20,209 nucleotides of DNA from a virus: IMG/VR virus record IMGVR_UViG_3300020200_000236, positions 1 to 20,209 of that record; one strand, 5' to 3'. The position numbers and the translations under genes were made by a program. The notes beneath the pieces were generated by a model, which was given only the letters and a program-made list of their open reading frames with translations, made no database searches and was not told the DNA's origin. This document shows positions 7,477 to 15,542 of the stretch, in pieces; the first letter of the stretch is position 1, and every line of letters starts with the position of its first letter.

Positions 7477-7994
7477 TACTTCCTCTTGTAAAGTCTTATA
7501 ATCCTATGTTAACTGCTCCCACAAAGCCCTTTGATTTCATTTCTAAAGAATATGATTCAAAGAAGCTTTCGGAAGATTTGGCCGAGACTATGATTGCGAA
7601 TAAAGGTGTTGGGCTTTCTGCCTCGCAATGTGGAATTCCCCTCTCTGTTTTTGTCATTGGTGATCCAAACAATAGAGAGTCAATTATGGCATTTTTTAAT
7701 CCAAAAATTGTTGACTCGTTTGGCGAAGAGGTATATTATGAAGAAGGTTGTTTAAGCTTTCCAGGATTATATATTAAAGTTAAAAGACCAAGTCAAATAC
7801 GTTTAAGATTTACAGATGCGAATAACAATATTGCAACTACTAAATACACTGGTTTTACATCGCGTATTATACAGCATGAATTTGATCATCTTCAGGGTAT
7901 TGTATTTACAAATAAAGCTACAACTTATCATTTACAAATAGGTAAAAAAAATCAAAAACTTTTTCTTAGAAGAAATAAAATTTCGGTGACATAA
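7473..7994 (+). CDS. def: peptide deformylase
   Basis: Peptide deformylase removes the N-formyl group from nascent proteins using a metal ion. All three family motifs are present: motif I GVGLSASQ at 45-52, motif II EGCLS at 91-95 (metal-binding Cys93), and motif III HEFDHL at 135-140 (His135, His139 and catalytic Glu136). The 173-aa length is normal for the enzyme. Phage-encoded deformylases are well known in T4-like cyanophages, where they are thought to speed maturation of newly made proteins during infection. The short basic C-terminus (KKNQKLFLRRNK) is like other phage forms. Location between genes 46 and 45 matches an auxiliary gene in a core region. Confidence 0.95.
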   Translation: MILPLVKSYNPMLTAPTKPFDFISKEYDSKKLSEDLAETMIANKGVGLSASQCGIPLSVFVIGDPNNRESIMAFFNPKIVDSFGEEVYYEEGCLSFPGLYIKVKRPSQIRLRFTDANNNIATTKYTGFTSRIIQHEFDHLQGIVFTNKATTYHLQIGKKNQKLFLRRNKISVT

Positions 7995-8014
7995 TTTGTA
8001 TAATTGGAGATTAC

Positions 8015-8353
8015 ATGACTAAGAAACCCCCTATTCAAGAAACTACTCAATATGATAATTTTGTGGGTAAAAAAATTGAACCCGCAAATCTTTTTAATAT
8101 TATGGAAATTGAAGATCCAAACAAAGATAATGATGTTGAATGGAAAAAACATTGGAAAGGTATGCCAGAATTTGAACAGAATGAGAATAAGACGTATAAG
8201 ACAATTTATGTTCATTTTCGTACCAAAAAAGATTATGAAGAGTTCGCCAATATGATTGGACAAAATCTTACTGAAAAGACTAAGAGTATTTGGCATCCAG
8301 CTTTAGATCGATTTGCAAATTCTTTGTTGCGTTGGATTGAAGATGAAGAGTGA
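8015..8353 (+). CDS. conserved phage protein of unknown function, 112 aa
   Basis: The middle of the protein (EWKKHWKGMPEFEQ, then KTIYVHFRTKKDYEEFA, then EKTKSIWHP) matches a pattern I recall from many phage genomes. I cannot attach a function. GGAGA at 8006-8010 is 4 nt before the ATG. It is followed closely by the glycosyltransferase-like gene, which may point to shared work on DNA, but that is only context. Confidence 0.75.
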   Translation: MTKKPPIQETTQYDNFVGKKIEPANLFNIMEIEDPNKDNDVEWKKHWKGMPEFEQNENKTYKTIYVHFRTKKDYEEFANMIGQNLTEKTKSIWHPALDRFANSLLRWIEDEE

Positions 8354-8377
8354 TGAAATTTTTTAAAGGAAAATAGT

Positions 8378-9304
8378 GTGACAAATCCTCAATGGCCAGT
8401 CTACATTGTTTCTAAGGGTCGTGCAGATTCAATGATTACATCAAAGTCTTTGGCTCGAATGAAAGTACCTCATTACATAATTATTGAGCCACAAGATAAA
8501 AAAGAGTATGAGAAAGCACTGGATAACTTCAACATTCGTGACTATGTTACATTGCTGATTGCTCCATTTAGCAATCATGGCGATGGTCCTGGTCGCGCAA
8601 GAAACTGGGCTTGGGATCATTCAATATCGATTGATGCCAAAAAACATTGGGTACTTGACGATAATATTTGTGATTTTTATAGATTGCATCAGAATATAAG
8701 AATTCGTGTAGAATCTGGAGCAATATTTCGTGCTGCTGAAGATTTTATTGATAGATTTGAAAACGTTCCTATTTCTGGATTTCAATATAGATTTTTTGTT
8801 GCACCCAATCAATCATATCCTCCATATGTAAAGAATACAAGAATTTATTCTTGTTTGTTGATTGAGAATAGTTGTAAACATCGATGGAGAGGAAGATATA
8901 ACGAAGATACTGATATTTGCTTGCGCGTTCTAAAAGATGGCGATTGTACGATTCAATTTAATGCCTTTCTACAAGGCAAAGCAGCAACACAAACAGTTAA
9001 AGGCGGTAATACTGCTGAATTCTATCATGCCGAAGGTGAAAAGGATAAATCTAAATGGCGAGATGGTCAGATGAATTCAACGGGTACAATTAACAAATCT
9101 CAAATGCTTTTAGATATGCACCCAGATGTTACTAAAATTGTATGGAGATACGGCAGATGGCATCATCATGTAAATTATGAGCCATTTAAGAAGAATAAAT
9201 TAAGATATAAGAAGAACATTATTATTTCCGAGGGAATAAATAACTATGGTATGCGACTAGTAAGATTGGAAACGCAATTACCCAGCGGTCGTTGGAAATT
9301 TTAA
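8378..9304 (+). CDS. glycosyltransferase-like protein, probable TET-associated (TAGT/GREB1) type
   Basis: The 308-aa protein has a GT-A-like layout: an N-terminal strand PVYIVSKGRAD, PGRARNWAWDH near 71-81, a DD metal-binding pair at 94-95 in WVLDDNI, and RYNEDTD at 173-179. A conserved His follows in FYHAEG. This pattern is what I associate with the TET/JBP-associated glycosyltransferase family found in phages, proposed to add sugars to modified bases in phage DNA. No TET/JBP dioxygenase or cytosine-modifying enzyme is visible in this window. The start is GTG: AAGGA at 8366-8370 fits GTG at 8376 or 8378, and only 8378 is in frame. A role in DNA hypermodification is inference. Confidence 0.7.
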   Translation: MTNPQWPVYIVSKGRADSMITSKSLARMKVPHYIIIEPQDKKEYEKALDNFNIRDYVTLLIAPFSNHGDGPGRARNWAWDHSISIDAKKHWVLDDNICDFYRLHQNIRIRVESGAIFRAAEDFIDRFENVPISGFQYRFFVAPNQSYPPYVKNTRIYSCLLIENSCKHRWRGRYNEDTDICLRVLKDGDCTIQFNAFLQGKAATQTVKGGNTAEFYHAEGEKDKSKWRDGQMNSTGTINKSQMLLDMHPDVTKIVWRYGRWHHHVNYEPFKKNKLRYKKNIIISEGINNYGMRLVRLETQLPSGRWKF

Positions 9305-9374
9305 ATCAAATTAAATTGTAAGATTGATTATTACAAGAAAATAAATTATCAAATATCCAATAAAAGGAGAAAGT

Positions 9375-9704
9375 GTGTTGACTCATTTATATAAGTATAA
9401 TGAAGATAAAATTATTAAAGAACTTAAAGAATATATTGATATGACATACAGTCAACATTATTCACAAAACAAATATCAAGCAACTGAATTTATCATCAGT
9501 GGCGGTCATGGCATTGGATTTTGTATTGGTAATGTTCTTAAATATGCTCAACGATATGGTAGAAAAGGATCGCCAAAAGAATGGCGTAAAGACTTGATGA
9601 AAATTATTCATTATACAATAATCGCCATGTACGATCATGATTTAAAGCATACTCCAATGGAATCAATGGAATCGAAATTTTCTTATCCAAAAGCTGATAT
9701 ATGA
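9375..9704 (+). CDS. DUF3310-like protein
   Basis: The 109-aa product contains HYSQNKYQATEFIISGG, then GIGFCIGNVLKYAQRYGRKG, then WRKDLMKIIHYTI. This is the arrangement of the DUF3310 family, small phage proteins sometimes labelled nucleotide kinase-like without firm evidence. The start codon is GTG at 9375, with AGGAG at 9365-9369; the TTG that follows is codon 2. It sits between two glycosyltransferase-like genes. Confidence 0.75.
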   Translation: MLTHLYKYNEDKIIKELKEYIDMTYSQHYSQNKYQATEFIISGGHGIGFCIGNVLKYAQRYGRKGSPKEWRKDLMKIIHYTIIAMYDHDLKHTPMESMESKFSYPKADI

Positions 9705-9752
9705 TAAAAGGATTCTAGAATATTAATATTTTGTGACTTCACAACATAAGAG

Positions 9753-10610
9753 ATGGAAATGAAAATAGAAATAAATATTAATGAATTAAGAAAAAGAAAG
9801 ATATTTGTTGCAACACCTATGTATGGTGGAATGTGCGCTGGACAATACACAAAGTCAAGCGTAGATTTGGGTAGAATGTGTGCTAGTAAAGACTATCAAA
9901 TTGATGTTAACTTTTTTTATCTTTTTAATGAATCTTTAATTACTCGTGCTAGAAACTATTGTGCGGATCATTTTTTACGAGAAAAAAATTATACACATCT
10001 TATGTTTATAGATTCTGATATAGGTTTTAATCCAAACGATGTTCTTGCTCTTGCTGCAATTGCGGATCCAGATAGTGACAAAGATATAGTTTGTGCACCT
10101 TATCCAAAAAAGTGTATTTCTTGGGAAAAAATTAAACTTGCTGTTGATAAAGGAGTGGCCGACGAAAATCCACACATACTTCAGAATTTTGTTGGCGACT
10201 TTGTTTTTAATCCATCACACGGTCAAACTTCTATTCCATTGGGCGAACCAGTGGAAGTAAATGAGGGCGGCACTGGTTTTATGATGATTCAGCGAAAAAC
10301 ATTTGAAAAGTTTGCTGCTGCATATCCAGAATTAATGTATAAGCCAGATCATGTACGTGATAAACACTTTGATGGTTCTAGAGAAATTATGTGTTACTTT
10401 GATGCATTAATAGATCCTGAATCTAGACGATATTTGTCAGAAGATTATATGTTTTGTGTGTGGGCAAGACGCATTGGTCTAAAAGTTTGGATGTGCCCGT
10501 GGATGAATTTAACTCATTTTGGCACGTATCCATTTAGTGGCAGTCTTGTTGATCTTGCAAGTATTGGCGCAGCAGCAACCGCAGACCCGAGTCAAAAATT
10601 AATGCGTTGA
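9753..10610 (+). CDS. GT-A type glycosyltransferase
   Basis: The 285-aa protein begins with a strand KIFVATPMYGGM typical of nucleotide-sugar-binding Rossmann-like GT-A enzymes. It has a DSD metal/sugar-nucleotide motif at 87-89 in LMFIDSDIGFNP. Next come GGTGFMMIQR (acceptor loop) and SEDYMFCVWARR (catalytic acid region). A C-terminal THFGTY may supply a metal-binding His. It resembles glycosyltransferases seen in marine T4-like phages. The target could be phage DNA, host surface sugars or a virion protein. Adjacent ATGs at 9753 and 9759 are both possible starts. Confidence 0.8.
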   Translation: MEMKIEININELRKRKIFVATPMYGGMCAGQYTKSSVDLGRMCASKDYQIDVNFFYLFNESLITRARNYCADHFLREKNYTHLMFIDSDIGFNPNDVLALAAIADPDSDKDIVCAPYPKKCISWEKIKLAVDKGVADENPHILQNFVGDFVFNPSHGQTSIPLGEPVEVNEGGTGFMMIQRKTFEKFAAAYPELMYKPDHVRDKHFDGSREIMCYFDALIDPESRRYLSEDYMFCVWARRIGLKVWMCPWMNLTHFGTYPFSGSLVDLASIGAAATADPSQKLMR

Positions 10611-10655
10611 CAAAATATAAAATATTGTTGACAAAATATAAAATATGTTTATAAT
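10607..10655 (+). promoter_or_regulatory. strong promoter of gene 45, with duplicated -35 segment
   Basis: TTGACA at 10628-10633 and TATAAT at 10650-10655 are 16 nt apart, matching consensus at all 12 positions. The 19-bp segment starting with TTGACAAAATATAAAATAT is present twice in tandem (10607-10625 and 10628-10646). The predicted start is near 10662, with GGAG at 10691-10694 and ATG at 10700. It would drive genes 45, 44, the inserted gene, 62 and regA. Confidence 0.75.
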
Positions 10656-10699
10656 GTATAGTGTATGAACTTACCTATCAATTTTAAAATGGAGTCATT

Positions 10700-11380
10700 A
10701 TGAAAATTTCTAAGAATACTTTGAATATTTTGAAAAACTTTGCTTCTATAAATCCGTCATTATATGTGAATGAAGGTAATATTATTAAAACAATTTCTGC
10801 TCAAAAAACAATTATCGCTCGTGCTGAAATTAAAGAAACTTTTGAGAACTCATTTGGTATATATGATTTAAATCAATTTTTGAGCGCAACGAATATTTTT
10901 GACTCGCCTATCTTTGACTTTAAAGATAAGTTTGTCAATATCAAAGATGATAATTCTATCATAAGTTATACATACGCAGATCCTAATATGATTTTGCAGG
11001 TGCCTAACAAAGAGCTTAAGCTTCCTGATGTTGTAATTGAGTTTGAATTGAAATGCAATATCTTTAAAAAGACTTTGCTGGCAGCAAATATATTACAGGT
11101 GCCTTACTGGTCTGTAAATGGTGACGGTAAGAAAGTTATTATTGAAGTTAGTAACTCAAAAGATAGTTCATCAAATAAGTTTAAATACGAGGTTGGTGAA
11201 AGTAATCGTGAATTTAATTTGATATTTAAAGTAGAGAATCTTAATCAAAGGCTTATGGATAAAGATGATAAAGATAATGAAATCAATTACACTGTAAAAA
11301 TTTCTTCAAAGGGTATTAGTCACTTTTCAGCTAACAATGGAAAACTTCAGTATTGGATTGCAACAGAAAGTAAAGGCTAA
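10700..11380 (+). CDS. 45: gp45-like sliding clamp
   Basis: gp45 forms the trimeric ring that tethers DNA polymerase to DNA and, in T4, also activates gp55-dependent late transcription. The 226-aa product (T4: 228 aa) opens with MKISKNTLNILKNFASINPS, closely like T4 gp45, and has the FGIYDLNQFL segment near 52-61. GGAG at 10691-10694 gives a 5-nt spacing to the ATG. Its stop overlaps the gene 44 start (TAATG). Confidence 0.92.
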   Translation: MKISKNTLNILKNFASINPSLYVNEGNIIKTISAQKTIIARAEIKETFENSFGIYDLNQFLSATNIFDSPIFDFKDKFVNIKDDNSIISYTYADPNMILQVPNKELKLPDVVIEFELKCNIFKKTLLAANILQVPYWSVNGDGKKVIIEVSNSKDSSSNKFKYEVGESNREFNLIFKVENLNQRLMDKDDKDNEINYTVKISSKGISHFSANNGKLQYWIATESKG

Positions 11381-12336
11381 TGTACAACAATAATGATATG
11401 TTGTGGGTTGAACGCTATCGACCTAAAACTATAAGTGATTGTATACTTTCAAAAGAACTTAAAAAAACTTTTACCAATTTTGTAAAACAAAAAAGCATAC
11501 CTAATCTTATTCTTAGTGGAAGCTCAGGCATTGGCAAAACTACTGTTGCCAGGGCAATGCTTGAAGAATGTGGATTTGACTATATTGTCATGAATGGTTC
11601 AAATGAGGGCCGTCTGATTGAAACTTTTCGTCGTGATATTTTGACTTTTGCTTCTACAGTATCGCTTTATGATGTACGAAAATATATTATACTTGACGAA
11701 GCAGATTATCTAAATAAGGATTCTGTTCAACCAGCATTGCGTAATTTTATGGAAGAGTATTCAAGTAATTGTGGATTTATTTTTACATGTAATTTTAAAA
11801 ATAGAATTATTGACGCGGTACTTTCGCGTTGTTCTGTTATCGAATTTAATATAGAAAATTCAGAAAAACCAGCCCTTGCCAATAGCTTTATGAAAAGTAT
11901 TGAAAAAATTCTATCAGATAACAAAATTGAATACGATAAAAAAGTTATTGAGATGATTATTGTAAAACACTTTCCAGATTGGAGACGTGTAATAAATGAA
12001 TTACAGCGTTATTCCATTTCTGGTAAAATTGATTCTAGTATACTTGTTAATATTGCTAACGATAAATTTGATAAACTCATGGAGTATCTTAAAAATAAAG
12101 ATTTTGCTAAAATGAGAACTTGGGTGGCTGCTTATAATGATACGGGTTGTAGTTATTCACAATTGTTTCGTATGTTATACGATAATGTAGTTGATCATGT
12201 TGAAACAGAATCCATACCGGTATTCATAGTAGATATTGCGGATTATTCATATAAAGCAGCTTTTGTTGCGGATCAAGAAGTTAATTTAGCAGCATGTTTA
12301 ATTGAAATTATGAACGATTGTAAGTTTAAAATATGA
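11380..12336 (+). CDS. 44: gp44-like clamp-loader ATPase subunit
   Basis: gp44 is the AAA+ ATPase subunit that, with gp62, loads the gp45 clamp. The 318-aa product matches T4 gp44 (319 aa). It has WVERYRPKTISDCIL at the N-terminus, Walker A GSSGIGKT at 47-54, Walker B with DEAD at 106-109, and the SRC arginine-finger motif at 149-151. Its stop overlaps the next start (ATGA), but the next gene is not 62 as in T4; a 239-aa unknown protein is inserted between the two subunits. Confidence 0.95.
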   Translation: MYNNNDMLWVERYRPKTISDCILSKELKKTFTNFVKQKSIPNLILSGSSGIGKTTVARAMLEECGFDYIVMNGSNEGRLIETFRRDILTFASTVSLYDVRKYIILDEADYLNKDSVQPALRNFMEEYSSNCGFIFTCNFKNRIIDAVLSRCSVIEFNIENSEKPALANSFMKSIEKILSDNKIEYDKKVIEMIIVKHFPDWRRVINELQRYSISGKIDSSILVNIANDKFDKLMEYLKNKDFAKMRTWVAAYNDTGCSYSQLFRMLYDNVVDHVETESIPVFIVDIADYSYKAAFVADQEVNLAACLIEIMNDCKFKI

Positions 12337-13052
12337 AAACAATTCAAGAAATGAAAAAGGCCATAGTACTAGGTAATGGAATATCTAGACTGCAACTGCA
12401 AGTAAAGTTACCAAAAAATATACGAACATATGGTTGTAACGCCATATATCGAGATAATATAGTAAACGATCTTGTATCTGTAGATCCTGCCATGCAGCAT
12501 GAAATATATGACTCTGGTTATGCACGCTATCATCGATGTTGGTTTTCATCATGGAGTCCTGTTAATTCTGTTCATGATTATAATAATTTTAAAACCATTT
12601 TGCAAGAAAATATTCTTGATGACGCCGTTCATCGTCATCGTTCCGTAAAACGTTTTAAGATTATAGAAAATGATCGAGTATCTGAATCCTGTATTATTGC
12701 AGGGCAAGGCGACATATATTATGTTACTTGGTTATATGATAATGATCTTGTAACGCCTTTGCCTCCTGCAACTAAATCTGCTGGTGAGATAGCATTAGAA
12801 CTTGCTGCCAATCATCATAATATAATCTTTATGATAGGATTTGATGGTGTTGGAAACGTGTATCGTGATACAAAAAACTATTATAGTTATGATGGCCCAT
12901 ATAATGAGTGGTATGATGGGCATGAACAAATTTATAAAAATAATTCAAATATTAGTTTTTACAGAGTTAATTGTAAAATGAAAGAATCTATGATTCCTAA
13001 TTGCATAAACATTACAGAAGAAGTGTTTTTGAGTTTAGCAAATAGCGAATAG
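12333..13052 (+). CDS. unknown Rossmann-like protein inserted between genes 44 and 62
   Basis: The 239-aa product starts with AIVLGNGISRLQL, a glycine-rich strand-turn-helix that looks like a nucleotide-binding Rossmann start. TYGCNAIYRD and LVSVDPAM follow. A second half has KSAGEIALELAANHHNIIFMIGFDGVG. This resembles proteins I have seen in marine T4-like phages, and loosely the DUF115/MptE or sialyltransferase-like fold, but I cannot assign a reaction. It starts within gene 44's stop codon (ATGA), so it is translated with the clamp loader. Confidence 0.75.
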   Translation: MKTIQEMKKAIVLGNGISRLQLQVKLPKNIRTYGCNAIYRDNIVNDLVSVDPAMQHEIYDSGYARYHRCWFSSWSPVNSVHDYNNFKTILQENILDDAVHRHRSVKRFKIIENDRVSESCIIAGQGDIYYVTWLYDNDLVTPLPPATKSAGEIALELAANHHNIIFMIGFDGVGNVYRDTKNYYSYDGPYNEWYDGHEQIYKNNSNISFYRVNCKMKESMIPNCINITEEVFLSLANSE

Positions 13053-13066
13053 TTAGGATATATCAA

Positions 13067-13507
13067 ATGAAAGAGCGTAATCGTCGTACTCGATGCTGGG
13101 ATTATATAAATTCCCTCAGTTATTGTAAAAATATTGTGACTGGAAAAGGAATTGAAGCGCTTCTTGAATTTGAAGATGATTATATACCATGGATAACAAA
13201 TAAGCACATATCTCATTTTGAAGAAGACGTTTTAAAGGCAAACGAAATGAATCTTTACAATCATATTGATAAGAAGTTACAATATGATTTTTATATAAAT
13301 ATATTAAAACCAAGAAAGCGTTATAGTGAATGGTCTAAAAAAATAGAAAATGACGTTTTAGAGGCAATAAAGGAATATTTTGGATATAGTTATGATAAAG
13401 CATACATGATCATGGATATATTGACTCCAGATCAAATAAAAGAAATAAAAAAAAGATTGGAGAGGGGTGGGTTAAAAAATGACATTCGACATAAACAGTT
13501 TGATTGA
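13067..13507 (+). CDS. 62: gp62-like clamp-loader small subunit
   Basis: gp62 is the non-ATPase subunit of the T4 clamp loader, made with four copies of gp44. The 146-aa product is shorter than T4 gp62 (187 aa). It retains the family landmark KPRKRYSEWSKK near residues 83-94, comparable to PRGKRYGKWAK in T4, and a helical C-terminus. The order 45-44-x-62-regA supports the call. Its end overlaps the start of regA by about 29 nt in another frame, so regA translation is probably coupled to gene 62 termination. AGGA near 13055 is the likely ribosome binding site. Confidence 0.85.
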   Translation: MKERNRRTRCWDYINSLSYCKNIVTGKGIEALLEFEDDYIPWITNKHISHFEEDVLKANEMNLYNHIDKKLQYDFYINILKPRKRYSEWSKKIENDVLEAIKEYFGYSYDKAYMIMDILTPDQIKEIKKRLERGGLKNDIRHKQFD

Positions 13508-13886
13508 AATAAAATTAAATGAAGAAGATGATTTTCTTAAAGTAAGAGAGACGCTCACACGTATTGGCGTAGCATCAAAGAAAGAAAAGACCCTATATCA
13601 AAGTTGTCATATATTACATAAACAGGGTCGATATTTTATAGTTCATTTTAAAGAATTATTTGCATTAGATGGAAAACCATCTAATATTTCAGAGCCTGAT
13701 ATTGCTCGTAGAAATATGATAGCTAACTTATTAAAGGAATGGGGGCTTGTAAAAATTATTAACGAGTCTCAAATAGAATATCCAATTGCACCAATCAGTC
13801 AAATAAAAGTTCTTCCTTTTAAAGATAAACAAGAATGGGAATTGGTTGCCAAATACAATATAGGTAAAAAACATAGAGTTAATTAA
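13479..13886 (+). CDS. regA: RegA-like translational repressor
   Basis: RegA binds the start regions of many T4 early mRNAs, including 45 and 44, and blocks translation. The 135-aa product (T4: 122 aa) is strikingly similar: FLKVRETLTRIGVASKKEKT, then YQSCHILHKQGRYFIVHFKE, then RNMIANLLKEWGL, and ends with WELVAKYNIGKK. The ATG lies inside the 3' end of gene 62, preceded by a purine-rich GGAGAGGGG stretch that would serve as ribosome binding site. In T4 the next gene is 43 (DNA polymerase); here it is a secreted binding protein. Confidence 0.95.
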   Translation: MTFDINSLIEIKLNEEDDFLKVRETLTRIGVASKKEKTLYQSCHILHKQGRYFIVHFKELFALDGKPSNISEPDIARRNMIANLLKEWGLVKIINESQIEYPIAPISQIKVLPFKDKQEWELVAKYNIGKKHRVN

Positions 13887-13943
13887 TAATAATTGTAATT
13901 ATGAGTAGTGAATTCGAGGCTTTGATCAAAGGAAAATTCAGTT

Positions 13944-15542
13944 ATGATTAATTTTATATTGAAAATATTAATTGGCTTATGCATTTTGGGATTTCTTTTT
14001 ATATTTTTTATCAGCATAGCTAAATCAAGTGAAGCACGCGACGAAATTCGGATCGTCGGGTCTTCGACGGTGTTTCCCTTCGTGACGGCGGTAGCGGAGG
14101 AGTTTGGCCGCGCCGGTGGGTACAAGACGCCAGTGGTCGAGAGTACTGGCACGGGTGGCGGCTTTAAGTTATTTTGCAGCAATGTCACTGTAGATTCACC
14201 TGATATTGTAAATGCTTCGCGAAGGATCAAGAAGTCTGAAATCGAAATGTGTGCCAAGAACGGCGTCGGCGACATCCACGAGGTGAAGATCGGCTTCGAT
14301 GGCATCGTGCTGGCGCATGCCAAAGGCGCGACGCCGGTCAAGTTCACGCTCGCGCAAATTTGGCAGGCGCTGGCTAAAGATGTAATCGTGGACGGCAAGA
14401 TCGTTCCCAATCCATACAAGATGTGGTCGGAGATCGACGGTTCGCTGCCTGCTACAAAGATAGAAGTGATAGGCCCACCACCAACTTCAGGAACACGTGA
14501 TGCATTTAACGAGTTAGCTATAGAAGGTGGCTGCAAGACCTTTCCCGAAGTCGAAGCGCTCAAGAAGGAGGACGAGAAGAAGTACAAGGCGCTGTGCCAG
14601 TCCGTGCGCGAGGACGGTGCGTACATTGAAGCCGGCGAGAATGACAATTTAATTATACAGAAAATTACGATTAATGAGAATGCATATGGCGTATTTGGCT
14701 ATAGCTTTTTCGATCAAAATCGAGACAAGATAGACACAATTTTGATCGATGACACCGAGCCAAGCTATGAGAACATCTCTTCTGGGGCGTACTCAATCTC
14801 ACGTTCGCTTTATTTCTACGTCAAAAAGGCCCATATCGGTGTCATTCCGGGCTTGAAGGAATATGTCGACCTCTGGACTCTGGAATCAACCTTTGGGCCT
14901 GAGGGCTTTCTTGTTGATAAGGGTCTGATTGTGCTGCCTGATGATCAACGCGAGGCGCAGCGTGCCTCGTCGGCAGTCATGGAGAATATAGCTATGATGA
15001 AAGATACAGATGCAGACACAGACACAGATGCGGCCGCTTTTATCACACGACTTGGCTCAAGGGCAATTGATATCATGAAGAGCGCACAATCTACTACGTT
15101 CGCGCAGCGCGAGGCGGAGTTTCGGATTCTACTTGAAAAGGGCTTTGATCTTAAAATGATCAGTCGCTTTATCATCGGCAAGCACTGGAGAGAGGCTACT
15201 GATGAACAAAAAGAGGCCTATGATGTCGTGTTCGCCGACTTCATCACGCGCGTCTACGCGGCGCGCTTCAACTCATATGGTGGCGAGACTTTTAACGTCA
15301 TACAAGCTGTAAATAATTCAAGCGATGATGTGTGGGTGCGTACTAAGATCAATCGTCTGGATGGCGGTCAGCCGATATCGGTGGATTATCGAGTGCGATT
15401 GATCGATGGCGTTTATAAAGTAGTTGATGTTATAGTCGAAGGCATTTCAATGATCAATACACATAGAATCGAATTTGCTTCGGTGATTAACAAACGCGGT
15501 TTCGATGGTTTGATCTCGGAGCTAAAATCAAGACTCAATTAA
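13944..15542 (+). CDS. secreted fusion: PstS phosphate-binding domain + MlaC phospholipid-binding domain
   Basis: The 532-aa product begins with a signal sequence (hydrophobic 4-27, likely cleavage after SSEA near 31). Residues ~33-335 form a PstS-type periplasmic phosphate-binding protein: GSSTVFPF at 39-46, ESTGTGGGFKLFC at 66-78, SGTRDAF at 182-188, and a SISRSLYFYVKK segment near 284-295. After an acidic linker rich in Asp-Thr and Asp-Ala (353-362), residues ~363-532 match MlaC/Ttg2D: FDLKMISRFIIGKHWREA, then YAARFNSYGGETF, then a VDVIVEGISM segment. PstS captures phosphate for the Pst transporter; MlaC carries phospholipid between outer and inner membranes. Phage PstS genes are known, but I know of no MlaC fusion. 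AAAGGAAA lies upstream of the ATG. Codon use alternates between GC-rich and AT-rich patches. Confidence 0.88.
   Translation: MINFILKILIGLCILGFLFIFFISIAKSSEARDEIRIVGSSTVFPFVTAVAEEFGRAGGYKTPVVESTGTGGGFKLFCSNVTVDSPDIVNASRRIKKSEIEMCAKNGVGDIHEVKIGFDGIVLAHAKGATPVKFTLAQIWQALAKDVIVDGKIVPNPYKMWSEIDGSLPATKIEVIGPPPTSGTRDAFNELAIEGGCKTFPEVEALKKEDEKKYKALCQSVREDGAYIEAGENDNLIIQKITINENAYGVFGYSFFDQNRDKIDTILIDDTEPSYENISSGAYSISRSLYFYVKKAHIGVIPGLKEYVDLWTLESTFGPEGFLVDKGLIVLPDDQREAQRASSAVMENIAMMKDTDADTDTDAAAFITRLGSRAIDIMKSAQSTTFAQREAEFRILLEKGFDLKMISRFIIGKHWREATDEQKEAYDVVFADFITRVYAARFNSYGGETFNVIQAVNNSSDDVWVRTKINRLDGGQPISVDYRVRLIDGVYKVVDVIVEGISMINTHRIEFASVINKRGFDGLISELKSRLN

Noticed and set aside
13294-13301. TATAAATA late-promoter octamer within gene 62
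   Set aside because: It lies in coding DNA of an AT-rich gene where this octamer arises by chance; nothing else supports it.
13883-14647. Long open frame (254 codons) on the minus strand opposite the PstS domain
   Set aside because: It is antisense to a clearly conserved protein, is Ser/Pro-rich without a recognisable domain, and arises from the codon bias of the sense gene.
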